Assembly (NCBI GenBank): GCA_036274155.1
Contig: DASUGH010000158.1
Span: 27,916-91,915 of the forward strand
Length of the DNA stretch: 64,000 bases
Source of the DNA: Gp6-AA40 sp036274155
GTDB taxonomy: Bacteria > Acidobacteriota > Vicinamibacteria > Vicinamibacterales > UBA2999
Reading direction: 5' to 3'
Below the pieces are notes generated by a model that saw only the letters and a program-made list of their open reading frames with translations, had not been told where the DNA came from and ran no database searches. A program made the position numbers and the translations under genes. The number at the start of each line of letters is the position of its first letter. Within the stretch, counting starts at the first letter, position 1. This document shows positions 41,780-49,963 of the stretch, piece after piece.

Positions 41780-42628
41780 GTGATCATCACACGCGCGCTC
41801 CGACGAGCCGTCCTCACGTCAGTCATCTGCGCGCTCGCGGCGTGCCACCCGCGCATCTCGCCCTCGAGTACGTGGGTGCACCGGCTGCCGAACGGCCCGG
41901 TGCTCACGGTCATTGGCGATCCCTCGTCCTCCGCCGGCGCGACGTGGACGCTCACCGGCATGATGGACGGGACGACCGTGGATCTCGAGGGCATTCTCGC
42001 GAAGCCACGCGGCAGGGGCCCTTTTCCGGCAGTCGTGCTCAGCCACGGCGCCGGCGGCAATGCCGCGTCGTACGGCCACCGCCTTGGTGCCGTGATGCGC
42101 ACATGGGGGCTGGTCTGTATCGCGACCAACTATACGCACGCTCGCGGGGTGCGCATCGGGGTGCCCGGCTCTTTTCTCGAACAGGGCGCGAGCTCGGCGA
42201 ACGTGTTCCGCGCTCACGCCGCCGTGACCGTGCTGGCGCGCCTCGGCTACGTCGACGTCCGGCGCATCGCCGCCCACGGTCACAGCATGGGCGCCTTCGT
42301 GACCACCGCGTTTGTCGCCGCGTACCCCGGTGACGTTCGCGTCGCGTCGCACACTGCAGGAGGTGTCCTGCTGCTGAGCCCCGTCCACCTGGACGGGATC
42401 CCCGCTCCGAGCGAGGCGCAGGCCCGACGCATCCAGACACCCTATCAGTGGCACCATGGCCTCCTGGATTTCGCCGTTCCGTTCATCCTCGACCGGCGGT
42501 TCGACAGCGTCGTCGGCGGGCCGCACGAAGGCTACATCTACAACCGTTTGCGTCACACAGAGGTCGCCGAGGATTCCACCGTGCTGAAGCGCATCAGGAC
42601 CTGGTATCGCGCGCACGGCCTTTTCTGA
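41780..42628 (+). CDS. Lipoprotein alpha/beta hydrolase (chlorophyllase/dienelactone type)
   Basis: 282 residues from GTG 41780. Lipobox-like end of signal peptide VICALAACHPR (Cys near 22). Hydrolase core: VDLEGILAKPRGRGPFPAVV, LSHGAGGNAASYGH (oxyanion region), AAHGHSMGAFVTT with nucleophile Ser in GHSMG, and a late His (LRHTEVAED). Probably anchored in the outer or inner membrane facing the periplasm; esterase activity is inferred. The 41564-41779 gap upstream holds no recognisable gene. Confidence 0.85.
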   Translation: MIITRALRRAVLTSVICALAACHPRISPSSTWVHRLPNGPVLTVIGDPSSSAGATWTLTGMMDGTTVDLEGILAKPRGRGPFPAVVLSHGAGGNAASYGHRLGAVMRTWGLVCIATNYTHARGVRIGVPGSFLEQGASSANVFRAHAAVTVLARLGYVDVRRIAAHGHSMGAFVTTAFVAAYPGDVRVASHTAGGVLLLSPVHLDGIPAPSEAQARRIQTPYQWHHGLLDFAVPFILDRRFDSVVGGPHEGYIYNRLRHTEVAEDSTVLKRIRTWYRAHGLF

Positions 42629-42639
42629 CGCCCTTTCGC

Positions 42640-42668
42640 TTGAACCGCCCCGGGAACCGGGCCATAAT
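42640..42668 (+). promoter_or_regulatory. Promoter of the second secreted module
   Basis: TTGAAC (42640-42645), exactly 17 bases, CATAAT (42663-42668). Because the -10 covers the ATG at 42667, translation must start later; ATG 42700 with GAGGGGG five bases upstream fits. Confidence 0.6.
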
Positions 42669-42699
42669 GTCGGACCCATGCAAGTTATTGAGGGGGCAT

Positions 42700-44673
42700 A
42701 TGTTTAACGGCGCCCAGACGCGATTCGCGATACGCCCGCTGCTCCTCCTTGCGTGCGCCGCGGTGGCCAGTGTGCCTCTCTTCTCTCAGGGAGGCCCGGC
42801 GCGGGCCGGGAACGCGCCCGACATCTCCGGCGAATGGCGACTGGAGAACAGCGAGGACGACACCACCGCTCAGCCGCCGCTCGGTGATTACACCGGCATC
42901 CCCTTCAACGACGCAGGGCGTCTCAGATCCGACACGACGCCGGAATCGATCTGGGGAACGCCGGAGTATCAGTGCCGTCCGCATTCGGCGCCCCACCAGT
43001 GGCGGGGACTTGGCGGCGCGCGGATTCTCAAGGAGCAGGATCCGCTGACCCGCGACATCCGCGCGTATCACATCCAGTTCATGCGCTCGCTCGACCGTCC
43101 GGTCTTCATGGACGGACGTCCGCATCCGCCGGCATGGGCGCCACACAGCTGGACCGGTTTCTCGACCGGAGAATGGATCGGGAACACGCTCAAGATCACC
43201 ACGACCCACCTCAAGGACGGATATCTCAAGCGAGGCGGGCCGCAGACGAGCGACATGTACTCGATGACCGAGTTCCTCACGCGCCACGGCGACATCCTGA
43301 GCATCGTGACGGTCATCGACGATCCGATCTACATGGACGAGCCGTACGTCCATTCCACGACGTACGCCTACGATCCCACGGCAAGCGTCGCCCACGAGGT
43401 ATGCAACTCGTCGGCGTTCGCCGAGAATGGCGGCACCGACCGGCATTGGGTGCCGCATTTTCTTCCCGGAGAGAACAACGCCCGCAGCGAGTGGCTGAAG
43501 GACGAGAACTGGTTCCCGCCGGAAGCGGCGCTCGGCGGCGTGCGGACGCTGTATCCGGAGTACCGAACGACACTGAACGGGACGGTTCGTCCGGACACGT
43601 TGAAGGTTCCCGCCTCGCGCTCGGCGCTGACCATCGACAAGCGGATCGCCGAACAGAGCCCGCGTGATGGCCAGGTGCACGTCCTTCCGGTTCAGGGCAA
43701 CATCTACATGCTGGTCACCGACGGCACCAACGTCACGGTCTCCCTCGGTCCCGAGGGCGTGATGGTCGTGAACACCGGCCCGGCGCAGATGTCCGACAAA
43801 CTGCTGACCGCGATCAATCAGCTCGCGAACGCATCGGTGTTGCCGCCGACGACCAACAACTGCGCCGGCGTGTCGTGTCCGGGTGCGTGGGGCTGGTCGA
43901 GCCCCTATATGAATGCGGTGATCAGCTCCCCCGCGCCGCCGAAGCCAGTCCGCTACATCGTCAACACCAGCGCTTCGCCTGACAACGTGGGCGGAAACCT
44001 GAAGATCGCCACGTCAGGCTTCTTCCCGCGCGTGCAGGGGTTCGGCGCCGCCGTCGAAAGCGTCGGTCGCGGCGCCTCGATTGTGGCGCACGAGAACGTG
44101 CTCAACCGCATGACCGCCGCGCCGGCGGCGAAGCAGCCGGCAGTTCCCGCCGCCGCGCAGCCGACCGACACCTACTTCGACGAGTTCTTCAAGCTGCCGG
44201 CGTATGTCAACGGCGAAGCCGTAATCGTGTATTCCGCGGCGGCCGCCAACACCGACGGCGACAGTTTCGTGTTCTTCCGGCACTCCGAGGTGATTGCCGC
44301 CGGCGATCTCTACTCGACCGTCAGCTACCCGGTGATCGACGTCGCCAAGGGCGGCACGATCCAGGGTGTGATCGACGGCCTGAACAAGATCATCGATCTG
44401 GCGGTTCCCGAGTACCGGGCCCAGGGGGGCACGTGGGTCATCCCCGGGCGCGGCCGTCTCTCCGATACGGCCGACGTCGCCTCGTACCGCAACATGGTGA
44501 CGATGATGCGCGACCGCATCCGCGACCTGAAGTCGAAGGGCATGACGCTGCAGCAGGTAAAAGCGGCGCGGCCGACGCTCGATTTCGACGGCCGCTATGG
44601 CTCGACCACCGGTCCCTGGACCACCGACATGTTCGTCGAGGCTGTTTACCGCACCCTCCAGGAGAAGAAGTAA
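42700..44673 (+). CDS. Secreted family domain fused to a zinc-less metallo-beta-lactamase fold
   Basis: 657 residues. Signal peptide to about residue 30. Residues 40-300 are the secreted family of 19891 and 20829 (APDISGEWRLENSED, STGEWIGNTLKITTTHLK, MTEFLTRHGD). Residues 320-650 are an MBL fold (GNIYMLVTDGTNVTVSLGPE, VMVVNTGPAQMSDKLLTAI, IVAHENVLNRM, WVIPGRGRLSD). The zinc motif HxHxDH is replaced by SASPDN and the late PGHG His by Arg (PGRG), so hydrolase activity is unlikely. It may have a binding or structural role. The stop overlaps the ATG of DUF6152, forming an operon. Confidence 0.85.
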   Translation: MFNGAQTRFAIRPLLLLACAAVASVPLFSQGGPARAGNAPDISGEWRLENSEDDTTAQPPLGDYTGIPFNDAGRLRSDTTPESIWGTPEYQCRPHSAPHQWRGLGGARILKEQDPLTRDIRAYHIQFMRSLDRPVFMDGRPHPPAWAPHSWTGFSTGEWIGNTLKITTTHLKDGYLKRGGPQTSDMYSMTEFLTRHGDILSIVTVIDDPIYMDEPYVHSTTYAYDPTASVAHEVCNSSAFAENGGTDRHWVPHFLPGENNARSEWLKDENWFPPEAALGGVRTLYPEYRTTLNGTVRPDTLKVPASRSALTIDKRIAEQSPRDGQVHVLPVQGNIYMLVTDGTNVTVSLGPEGVMVVNTGPAQMSDKLLTAINQLANASVLPPTTNNCAGVSCPGAWGWSSPYMNAVISSPAPPKPVRYIVNTSASPDNVGGNLKIATSGFFPRVQGFGAAVESVGRGASIVAHENVLNRMTAAPAAKQPAVPAAAQPTDTYFDEFFKLPAYVNGEAVIVYSAAAANTDGDSFVFFRHSEVIAAGDLYSTVSYPVIDVAKGGTIQGVIDGLNKIIDLAVPEYRAQGGTWVIPGRGRLSDTADVASYRNMVTMMRDRIRDLKSKGMTLQQVKAARPTLDFDGRYGSTTGPWTTDMFVEAVYRTLQEKK

Positions 44674-45068
44674 TGCGTAGAGTGGCTTATCTCGTCGTCG
44701 GCGCGGCGGTGTTGGCAGGCACAGCGACGTACGCCCACCATTCGTACGCCGCAACATACGACGTGTCGACGGAAATCAAGCTGGACGGAAAGCTCGTGGC
44801 GTTCTCCTACCGCAATCCTCATTCGTTCGTGACCGTTCAGGCACCGGACAAGGACGGCGCGATGCAGCGCTGGTCCATCGAGTGGGCGGGCAGCGGCCAG
44901 CTCGCACAGGCCGGCGTCCAGCACGACACGCTCAAGGTCGGCGATGAGATCGTCGTCGTCGGTCGCCCGTCGCGCGTGCGCGGCGAATATCGCGCCCTGA
45001 TGGTCAGGCTGACCCGGCCGTCGGACGGCTTCAACTGGGGCGGACGTGCCGGACAGGTCGTTGACTAG
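44673..45068 (+). CDS. DUF6152 family secreted protein
   Basis: 131 residues. Signal peptide to about residue 21, mature start HHSYAATYDVSTEIKLDGK, then FSYRNPHSFVTVQAPDKDGA and WSIEWAGSGQLAQAG: DUF6152, paralogous to 21877. The HH pair just after cleavage is again present. Overlaps both neighbours (TAATG with the fusion protein, 23 bases with the next gene). Confidence 0.88.
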   Translation: MRRVAYLVVGAAVLAGTATYAHHSYAATYDVSTEIKLDGKLVAFSYRNPHSFVTVQAPDKDGAMQRWSIEWAGSGQLAQAGVQHDTLKVGDEIVVVGRPSRVRGEYRALMVRLTRPSDGFNWGGRAGQVVD

Positions 45069-45825
45069 GACACCCGCTGCCCTCGTCGCAACCCTGGCGA
45101 TCGCCCTCGCTCTGCCGGCAGCCGTTCACGCTCAGCGCGGCGGACGCGGCGCGGGTGGAGGAGCGCCCGCCTCGGCGCGCACCGCTGCCGCGCTGGATCT
45201 CACGGGCTACTGGGTGTCGGTGATCACCGAGGACTGGAAGTACCGGATGGTCACGCCCAAGAAGGGCGTGTTCGACGCCATTCCCCTCTCCGCGGAAGGC
45301 CGCAAGGTCGGTCAGGCGTGGGATCCCGCCCGCGACGAGGCCGCCGGTGAACAGTGCAAGGCGTACGGCGCGGCCGGCATCATGCGGATGCCGACGCGTC
45401 TGAACATCACCTGGGAGAACGACAACACCCTGCGCATCGACACCGACGCCGGAACTCAGTCGCGCCGGCTGTACTTCGGCAACGCGCCGGCGCCGGGAGA
45501 GCGGAGCTGGCAGGGCCACTCGGTTGCCGTGTGGGAGGCCGGCGCCGGCGGTGGTCGTGGCGCTCCACGGCAGGGGAATCTCAAGGTGGTGACCACCAAC
45601 CTTCGGCCCGGCTACGTGCGCCGCAACGGCGCTCCGTACAGCGACAAGACCACCGTCACCGAGTACTTCGACGTCAACACGCTGCCAAATGGCGATCGCT
45701 GGATGACCGTGTTGGCGGAGGTCGAGGACCCGGTCTATCTGAGCCGCCGCTACATCACGACGTCGGACTTCAAGAAACTGCCAGACGCCACCGGGTGGGC
45801 GCCCACGCCCTGCTCGACGAAGTAA
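45046..45825 (+). CDS. Secreted protein, third gene of the second module
   Basis: About 259 residues from GTG 45046 (TTG 45061 is possible). Signal peptide to about residue 29, a Gly/Ala-rich linker (GGRGAGGGAPAS), then LDLTGYWVSVITEDWKYRMV, LNITWENDNTLRIDTDAGT, LKVVTTNLRPGYVRRNGAPY and TEYFDVN. This is another branch of the LTGYW/DLxGxW secreted family. It likely co-functions with the two preceding proteins; no enzymatic motif seen. Confidence 0.8.
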   Translation: MPDRSLTRTPAALVATLAIALALPAAVHAQRGGRGAGGGAPASARTAAALDLTGYWVSVITEDWKYRMVTPKKGVFDAIPLSAEGRKVGQAWDPARDEAAGEQCKAYGAAGIMRMPTRLNITWENDNTLRIDTDAGTQSRRLYFGNAPAPGERSWQGHSVAVWEAGAGGGRGAPRQGNLKVVTTNLRPGYVRRNGAPYSDKTTVTEYFDVNTLPNGDRWMTVLAEVEDPVYLSRRYITTSDFKKLPDATGWAPTPCSTK

Positions 45826-45831
45826 CAGCCC

Positions 45832-47046
45832 CTATCTGCTTCGATCGACGGCGACGCCGCGCAGGTAGACCGATGCGATCCTCCGTGTGTTCGTAATGTC
45901 GTCGAGCGGGTTGGCGTCGAGCACGATGAAGTCGGCGCTCTTGCCAGCCGCGATCGTGCCGGCATCCGCCATGCGCAGGAACTCCGCACCATTGCGCGTG
46001 GCGGCGACGAGAACCTGCATCGGCGTCATCCCGGCCGCCACCATGTCGGCCATTTCGACGTGTGGTGCCCACGGGGTGTTACCGTCGGAGCCGAGCGCGA
46101 TGCGCACGCCCGCCGCGTTCATCCGCGCCAGGTTCCTCGCCTGTACGCCGAACTGAGCCTGTGCGTCGGGGCGATCGGTGTTGCCCGCTTCCAGCTTCTG
46201 CAGTTCGGCCTGCGACAGGCTGCCCTTCAGCCAGCTCACATCAGTCTTGACGCCGCGATCGGGCAGGTTCGGCACGAGCACGAACGCCGGACGTGTCTTG
46301 ACCATCGCCATGAACTCGTCGTCGACATCGCGGTCGCGCACACCGTGTGCGAACGCGTCGATCCCGGCCTTCCATAAACCTTTCGCATCCTCCAGCGTGA
46401 ACAGATGGGCGGTTACGCGGAGGGAGTTCTTGTGTGCCTCGTCGATCACGGCACCGTACAGGTCCGGGGTGAGCTTCTTGTACTTCCCGTCGCGATCGTC
46501 GACCCAGATCTTGACGATGTCGACCTTCTGCGCGGCCAGTTCCTGTACGGCCTTCCGGCCTTCGGCCGCGGTGGTAATCCAGTGCGGGGCGGTCGAGCGC
46601 CCCGGCTCCGGCGCGGTGATGCCGCGGCCGGCGGTGAAGAACCGTGCGGCGCCCGGAATCGTCTGGGCGCGCATCTGGAACGGCAGCTCGCCCAGGTCCT
46701 GCCCGAGGCTCATGGCAGCGCTGAGACCGTAGTAGGCGCGCCGGCGCAGATCCTGCGTGAGCGCTTCGCGCTCCTGGCTCAGATGCGTGTGCGTGTCGAC
46801 GATCGCGGGCATGACGGTCTTGCCTAGGAGACTCACGCGGGTGGCTCCGGCGGGAGCTTTCACATCCGCGGCGCGGCCGACCTGAGCGACACGCGGGCCG
46901 TCAACGACGATCGTGGCGTTCTCGATCGCCGCCCGTCCGTCTCCGACGATGACGCGTGCGCCTTCGAACACCGTCATCGCCGTCTGCGCACGATTCGAGA
47001 TGGACCACGCCGACACCACGAGCAGCACGAACAACACTCGTTTCAT
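45832..47046 (-). CDS. Secreted amidohydrolase-family protein
   Basis: 404 residues from ATG 47046 (GGGAGG six bases upstream; the longer frame to 47199 is unlikely). Signal peptide to about 21. Metal motif AIVDTHTHL, then DIVKIWVDD (Lys), LRVTAHLF, DAFAHGVRD and ALGSDGN, the complete ligand set of the imidazolonepropionase-like amidohydrolases, ending SADFIVLDANPLDDITNTRR. Expected to hydrolyse an amide or ester in the periplasm; substrate unknown. Convergent with the gene at 45046 (six bases apart). Confidence 0.92.
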   Translation of the reverse strand: MKRVLFVLLVVSAWSISNRAQTAMTVFEGARVIVGDGRAAIENATIVVDGPRVAQVGRAADVKAPAGATRVSLLGKTVMPAIVDTHTHLSQEREALTQDLRRRAYYGLSAAMSLGQDLGELPFQMRAQTIPGAARFFTAGRGITAPEPGRSTAPHWITTAAEGRKAVQELAAQKVDIVKIWVDDRDGKYKKLTPDLYGAVIDEAHKNSLRVTAHLFTLEDAKGLWKAGIDAFAHGVRDRDVDDEFMAMVKTRPAFVLVPNLPDRGVKTDVSWLKGSLSQAELQKLEAGNTDRPDAQAQFGVQARNLARMNAAGVRIALGSDGNTPWAPHVEMADMVAAGMTPMQVLVAATRNGAEFLRMADAGTIAAGKSADFIVLDANPLDDITNTRRIASVYLRGVAVDRSR

Positions 47047-47155
47047 TGAGGCCTCCCGAGGACGATGCCAACAGAGAGAGACGATCATACGCCCTGGCAG
47101 GGGTATCCTACGCCCGGCTGCCCAGGCGGCGGATGGGAGCTGGAAGGACACGACA

Positions 47156-47725
47156 ATGCTGATGAAGAGATCGCTGGCCGTGCTCGCGCTCGTTCTCACG
47201 TCCTGTCTCGCGGCCCTTGCCGGCGTCCAGGCCCGGCAGAACCGGGGCGCCGCTGCGCTGACCGGCGCTGACTATGTGGAAATACAGCAGCTGAGCGCCC
47301 GATACGCGCAGGCGATCGACAGCTGCGCCGACAACGGATACGAGTACGCACGGCTGTACACGCCGGACGGCGTCTTCGTCGACATGTGGAGCGAAGACGC
47401 ACTCAAGCAGGGCGGCACGCGGTGGCAGGGACGCGAAAAGCTAGGTGAGATCGCGTCCGGCGCAAATTTCGGCGGGCCGGGGTGTACGAGCACGCGTTTC
47501 AACGGCAGCGTCAGCCATCTCATCTTGAACCTGGTGATTACACCGTCGCCCGAAGGGGCCAGAGGCAATTCGTATCTCGTGGAGCTCGGAGGCCGGGATC
47601 CCAACCGTATTCAGCGTCTCGGGAACTACGAGGACGTCTATGTGAAGACCGCCGACGGATGGCGCTTCAAGTCGCGGACACACACGCGCGCGCCGAACGG
47701 AACCCGGCCGTCGCCGCAACAGTGA
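47156..47725 (+). CDS. Secreted SnoaL-like protein
   Basis: 189 residues from ATG 47156. Signal peptide to about 27. SnoaL fold: DYVEIQQLSARYAQAIDSCA, EYARLYTPDGVFVDMW, GTRWQGREKLGEIA, SHLILNLVITPSPEG and EDVYVKTADGWRFKSRTH. Divergent from the amidohydrolase gene (109 bases between starts), which suggests shared regulation. Possible isomerase or binding protein. Confidence 0.85.
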   Translation: MLMKRSLAVLALVLTSCLAALAGVQARQNRGAAALTGADYVEIQQLSARYAQAIDSCADNGYEYARLYTPDGVFVDMWSEDALKQGGTRWQGREKLGEIASGANFGGPGCTSTRFNGSVSHLILNLVITPSPEGARGNSYLVELGGRDPNRIQRLGNYEDVYVKTADGWRFKSRTHTRAPNGTRPSPQQ

Positions 47726-47748
47726 CAGCGGCTATCGGTGCGTGCTCA

Positions 47749-47777
47749 CCGGGTGCGCGCTGCTGACGCGCACCCGG
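47749..47777. terminator. Bidirectional terminator between convergent genes
   Basis: Perfect 11-bp stem (CCGGGTGCGCG / CGCGCACCCGG) with a 7-base loop between the SnoaL and DUF4382 genes. Confidence 0.65.
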
Positions 47778-47788
47778 CCGGCGCCCGC

Positions 47789-48358
47789 TTACTCGACACT
47801 GAGGATTGTGATGACGGGCAACATCCTGTACTGACCGTTGCCCATGGCCGTCACCGAGAGCTCGCCGTCGAGGTCCAGGCGGATCGTCGTCGCCCCGCCC
47901 TCGGGGATCGTGAACTGGCGATTGAGTTTCACCTCTTTGGATGGGATCTCCAGACTCCCGATGAGACCGTCAGGCGTCGTCAGCGTTGACCCGCACGCGG
48001 GGTCGGCAGCAGCAGTCGGCGAGTTGTAGAGTGCGGCACTCTCGACGACGACTCGCAGTTGGGTGTAGTGCCCGGCCAGCAGTTGCCCAGTCCCGATCAG
48101 ATCGAACGCGTTGACCAGCTTTTTCAGGTCGCAGGTCAGCGTGGTCGCCCCGCCGGGAAACGTGAGCGGCTGCCAGTCGGCATCAGCGTGATGGGCGCTC
48201 ACGCTCGAGAACGTGACGAGCATCGCCTTGGCGTCGGCATACGGGCCGTCTTTGAGGTGCACGGTCAATGAACCGGTTGGCCCCGAGGGGCCTACAGGCC
48301 CCGAACAGGCGGTCGCGAGTAGAACGACAGCGCAGAGCGCAGAATTGTGATGGCGCAC
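47789..48358 (-). CDS. DUF4382 lipoprotein
   Basis: 189 residues from GTG 48358, judged by the lipoprotein signal VRHHNSALCAVVLLATACSG (Cys about 18); the open frame runs further upstream through repeat-like DNA and should not be translated. TGSLTVHLKDGPYADAKAML, VSAHHADADWQPLTFP and RQFTIPEGGATTIRLDLDGE match DUF4382, a carboxypeptidase-regulatory-like beta sandwich. Function unknown; cell-envelope protein. Confidence 0.85.
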   Translation of the reverse strand: MRHHNSALCAVVLLATACSGPVGPSGPTGSLTVHLKDGPYADAKAMLVTFSSVSAHHADADWQPLTFPGGATTLTCDLKKLVNAFDLIGTGQLLAGHYTQLRVVVESAALYNSPTAAADPACGSTLTTPDGLIGSLEIPSKEVKLNRQFTIPEGGATTIRLDLDGELSVTAMGNGQYRMLPVITILSVE

Positions 48359-48504
48359 CGGTGGTCCCCCCTGCGGGAGTACCGGGCAAGTCCTGCGCCC
48401 AGGGCGTCGAAAGCCTGGTTGCGTCGAAATTGCCGGGCATTCGAGGGCAGAACGCGGCGCTGCTGGAACTCGCACGAACGATTTCTGTGAACGTTCTTTC
48501 GTTC

Positions 48505-48560
48505 CTGTAAGTGCCTGTTTCTCTGTGCCTCTGTGCCTCGGTGGCGAAAATCTTGGTGCC
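48505..48560. repeat. Probable dispersed intergenic repeat (CTGTGCCT type)
   Basis: TTCTCTGTGCCTCTGTGCCT followed by CGGTGGCGAAAATCTT, lower in GC than the surroundings; the minus strand encodes the HRGTEAQR-like string. From memory, sequences of this kind recur between genes in many unrelated bacteria; only one copy is in this window. Confidence 0.45.
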
Positions 48561-48591
48561 TCACAGGCCGACACGATTTCACGACGGCCTG

Positions 48592-48843
48592 TTAGCCCTC
48601 GTCCGCGACCGTCTTGACGATCCGAATCTGCATGCGGCGCAGCTCGACGATCGCCCGGGCGCTGTCGGACTCGAACACCTGAAGACTTGCCGGTGTCGCC
48701 ACTACGCCCTGCCGCGCGAAGGCGTCCTGCGGTACCAACGCCTGGATGCCGATGGCTTCGAGTGCCCCGCGGGCGAGCCCTGCTTCAAAGCCGTTGCCGA
48801 ACGTCGCGATGGTGACCAGCGGTTCGTCCCTGCGAAGTGGCAT
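48592..48843 (-). CDS. DUF2007 putative signal-transducing protein
   Basis: 83 residues. EPLVTIATFGNGFEAGLARG, ALEAIGIQALVPQDAFARQG and ASLQVFESDSARAIVEL give the alpha/beta DUF2007 fold, often seen as a stand-alone small cytoplasmic protein with a probable ligand pocket. It follows the inhibitor gene by 29 bases on the same strand. Confidence 0.85.
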   Translation of the reverse strand: MPLRRDEPLVTIATFGNGFEAGLARGALEAIGIQALVPQDAFARQGVVATPASLQVFESDSARAIVELRRMQIRIVKTVADEG

Positions 48844-48872
48844 GACCCGCTCAGCGTATCACCGTCCGCCCT

Positions 48873-49196
48873 TCAATCTGCGACTTCGAGGTCGATGACG
48901 AAGCGCTGGCTCTTCGCCTCGTCTGGCTCCCGGGGCCGTGCCTTCTTCAGCTCGACGCGCGTGCGTCCCGGCCTCGTCATCTCGAGGCTCCACACCGCTA
49001 CGCCGGAACCGCCGATGGCTGTACTCGTGGACTGATAACTCTGCTCGGCGATCCTGACGGATGTCTCGTCGAGCGAGACGACCACCCATCGGTACCCCGT
49101 ACCCGCCGACTCCGACAGGCTGACCATGACGGTATCGCCCACACGAACCTTCATGCTGGTGTCGCTCTGCGCTTCCGTCACTCTCAGCTCGGCCAC
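48873..49196 (-). CDS. Chagasin-type (I42) cysteine-protease inhibitor
   Basis: 107 residues from GTG 49196; a longer start at ATG 49364 gives 163 residues with a low-complexity front. The I42 fold is clear: LRVTEAQSDTSMKVRVGDTV, SLSESAGTGYRW (loop NPTTGY equivalent), GGSGVAVWSLEMTRPGRTRV (GxGG-W loop) and FVIDLEVAD. I42 proteins inhibit papain-family (C1) proteases. No signal peptide is evident with the shorter start. The next remnant upstream looks like the N-terminus of a C1 peptidase. Confidence 0.85.
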   Translation of the reverse strand: MAELRVTEAQSDTSMKVRVGDTVMVSLSESAGTGYRWVVVSLDETSVRIAEQSYQSTSTAIGGSGVAVWSLEMTRPGRTRVELKKARPREPDEAKSQRFVIDLEVAD

Positions 49197-49366
49197 ACCG
49201 GCTCCGCCAGTTTGAGGCGCCAATACTCCGTGCGAATCGAACGCGCCGCCGCCCTCCGGTGACGCATCGGCCGGGCGTGCGAGCAGCGAATGAAACGGCC
49301 TCCGCTCACGGGCGGCACGCCCTGGGGTTCGCGGCAGAACTCGAGAGCGCTCGAGCCGTGCCATGC

Positions 49367-49519
49367 TCAGGCCGTCCGGGCGGCGGTGTTCTTGACCGAT
49401 TCTTCGACGCCGAACCGCTTCACCCGCGCGGGCGGCTCCGCCTGTGCGACGGCGTAGTCGAGGAAGTTCGGGTAGCCGGGCAGCCAGCCCATTGCTCGAG
49501 GAATCTGATTCGCGTCCAT
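49367..49519 (-). pseudogene. Possible N-terminal remnant of a C1 (papain) peptidase
   Basis: 50 codons from ATG 49519 with GGAGGT four to five bases upstream. AMGWLPGYPNFLDYAV resembles the start of papain-type peptidases (GWxPDxPDxRDY). The frame stops at 49367 and no catalytic Cys, His or Asn follows. Just upstream of a C1-peptidase inhibitor gene. It may instead be a genuine small protein. Confidence 0.4.
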
Positions 49520-49963
49520 GGCACCTCCGCCGCCCGGACGACCGGGCGAATCCGCCACATCGAGGCGCGGTAACCGCGTTCGAGGTTGCGACCGGTCCTC
49601 TGGTGCGAGCGCGACCCAGCGGGGACCCCAGCAGATTTGTTCGATCGAAACGTGTGATTCTCGGTCCGCGCTGGTAAACGCCGGTGGTGGTGCCGTCGAA
49701 CAAAAAGTTGCAGTCCGCCGCTCCCATGGATTCGCCCGCGACATTACGTGACCGGAACGATGCTCCACGCTGGTCGTGCCGGGTCGGCAGCTCATCCATC
49801 GGAACCGGACCGCGAACCTCCACGTTAAAAGTGGGCCGTATTCCGCTCCAGACCGTCGGGCACATGGGCACGCACTGTGCAATCACCGACTGTGAACCCC
49901 CGTGTCGTCCTGGCTTAGAATTCCAGCCCTACGGCCGGGAGTGCTTGCAACTCTCTAACGCTC
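49520..49963. other. 444-bp gene-free region
   Basis: No convincing gene on either strand. It contains a small hairpin (GCCCGG/CCGGGC, 49532-49547) just upstream of the 49519 start. Open frames here are short and have atypical codon use. Confidence 0.4.

Noticed and set aside
46913..47155. Extended start for the secreted SnoaL-like protein
   Set aside because: Would run over the amidohydrolase start; ATG 47156 begins directly with a signal peptide.
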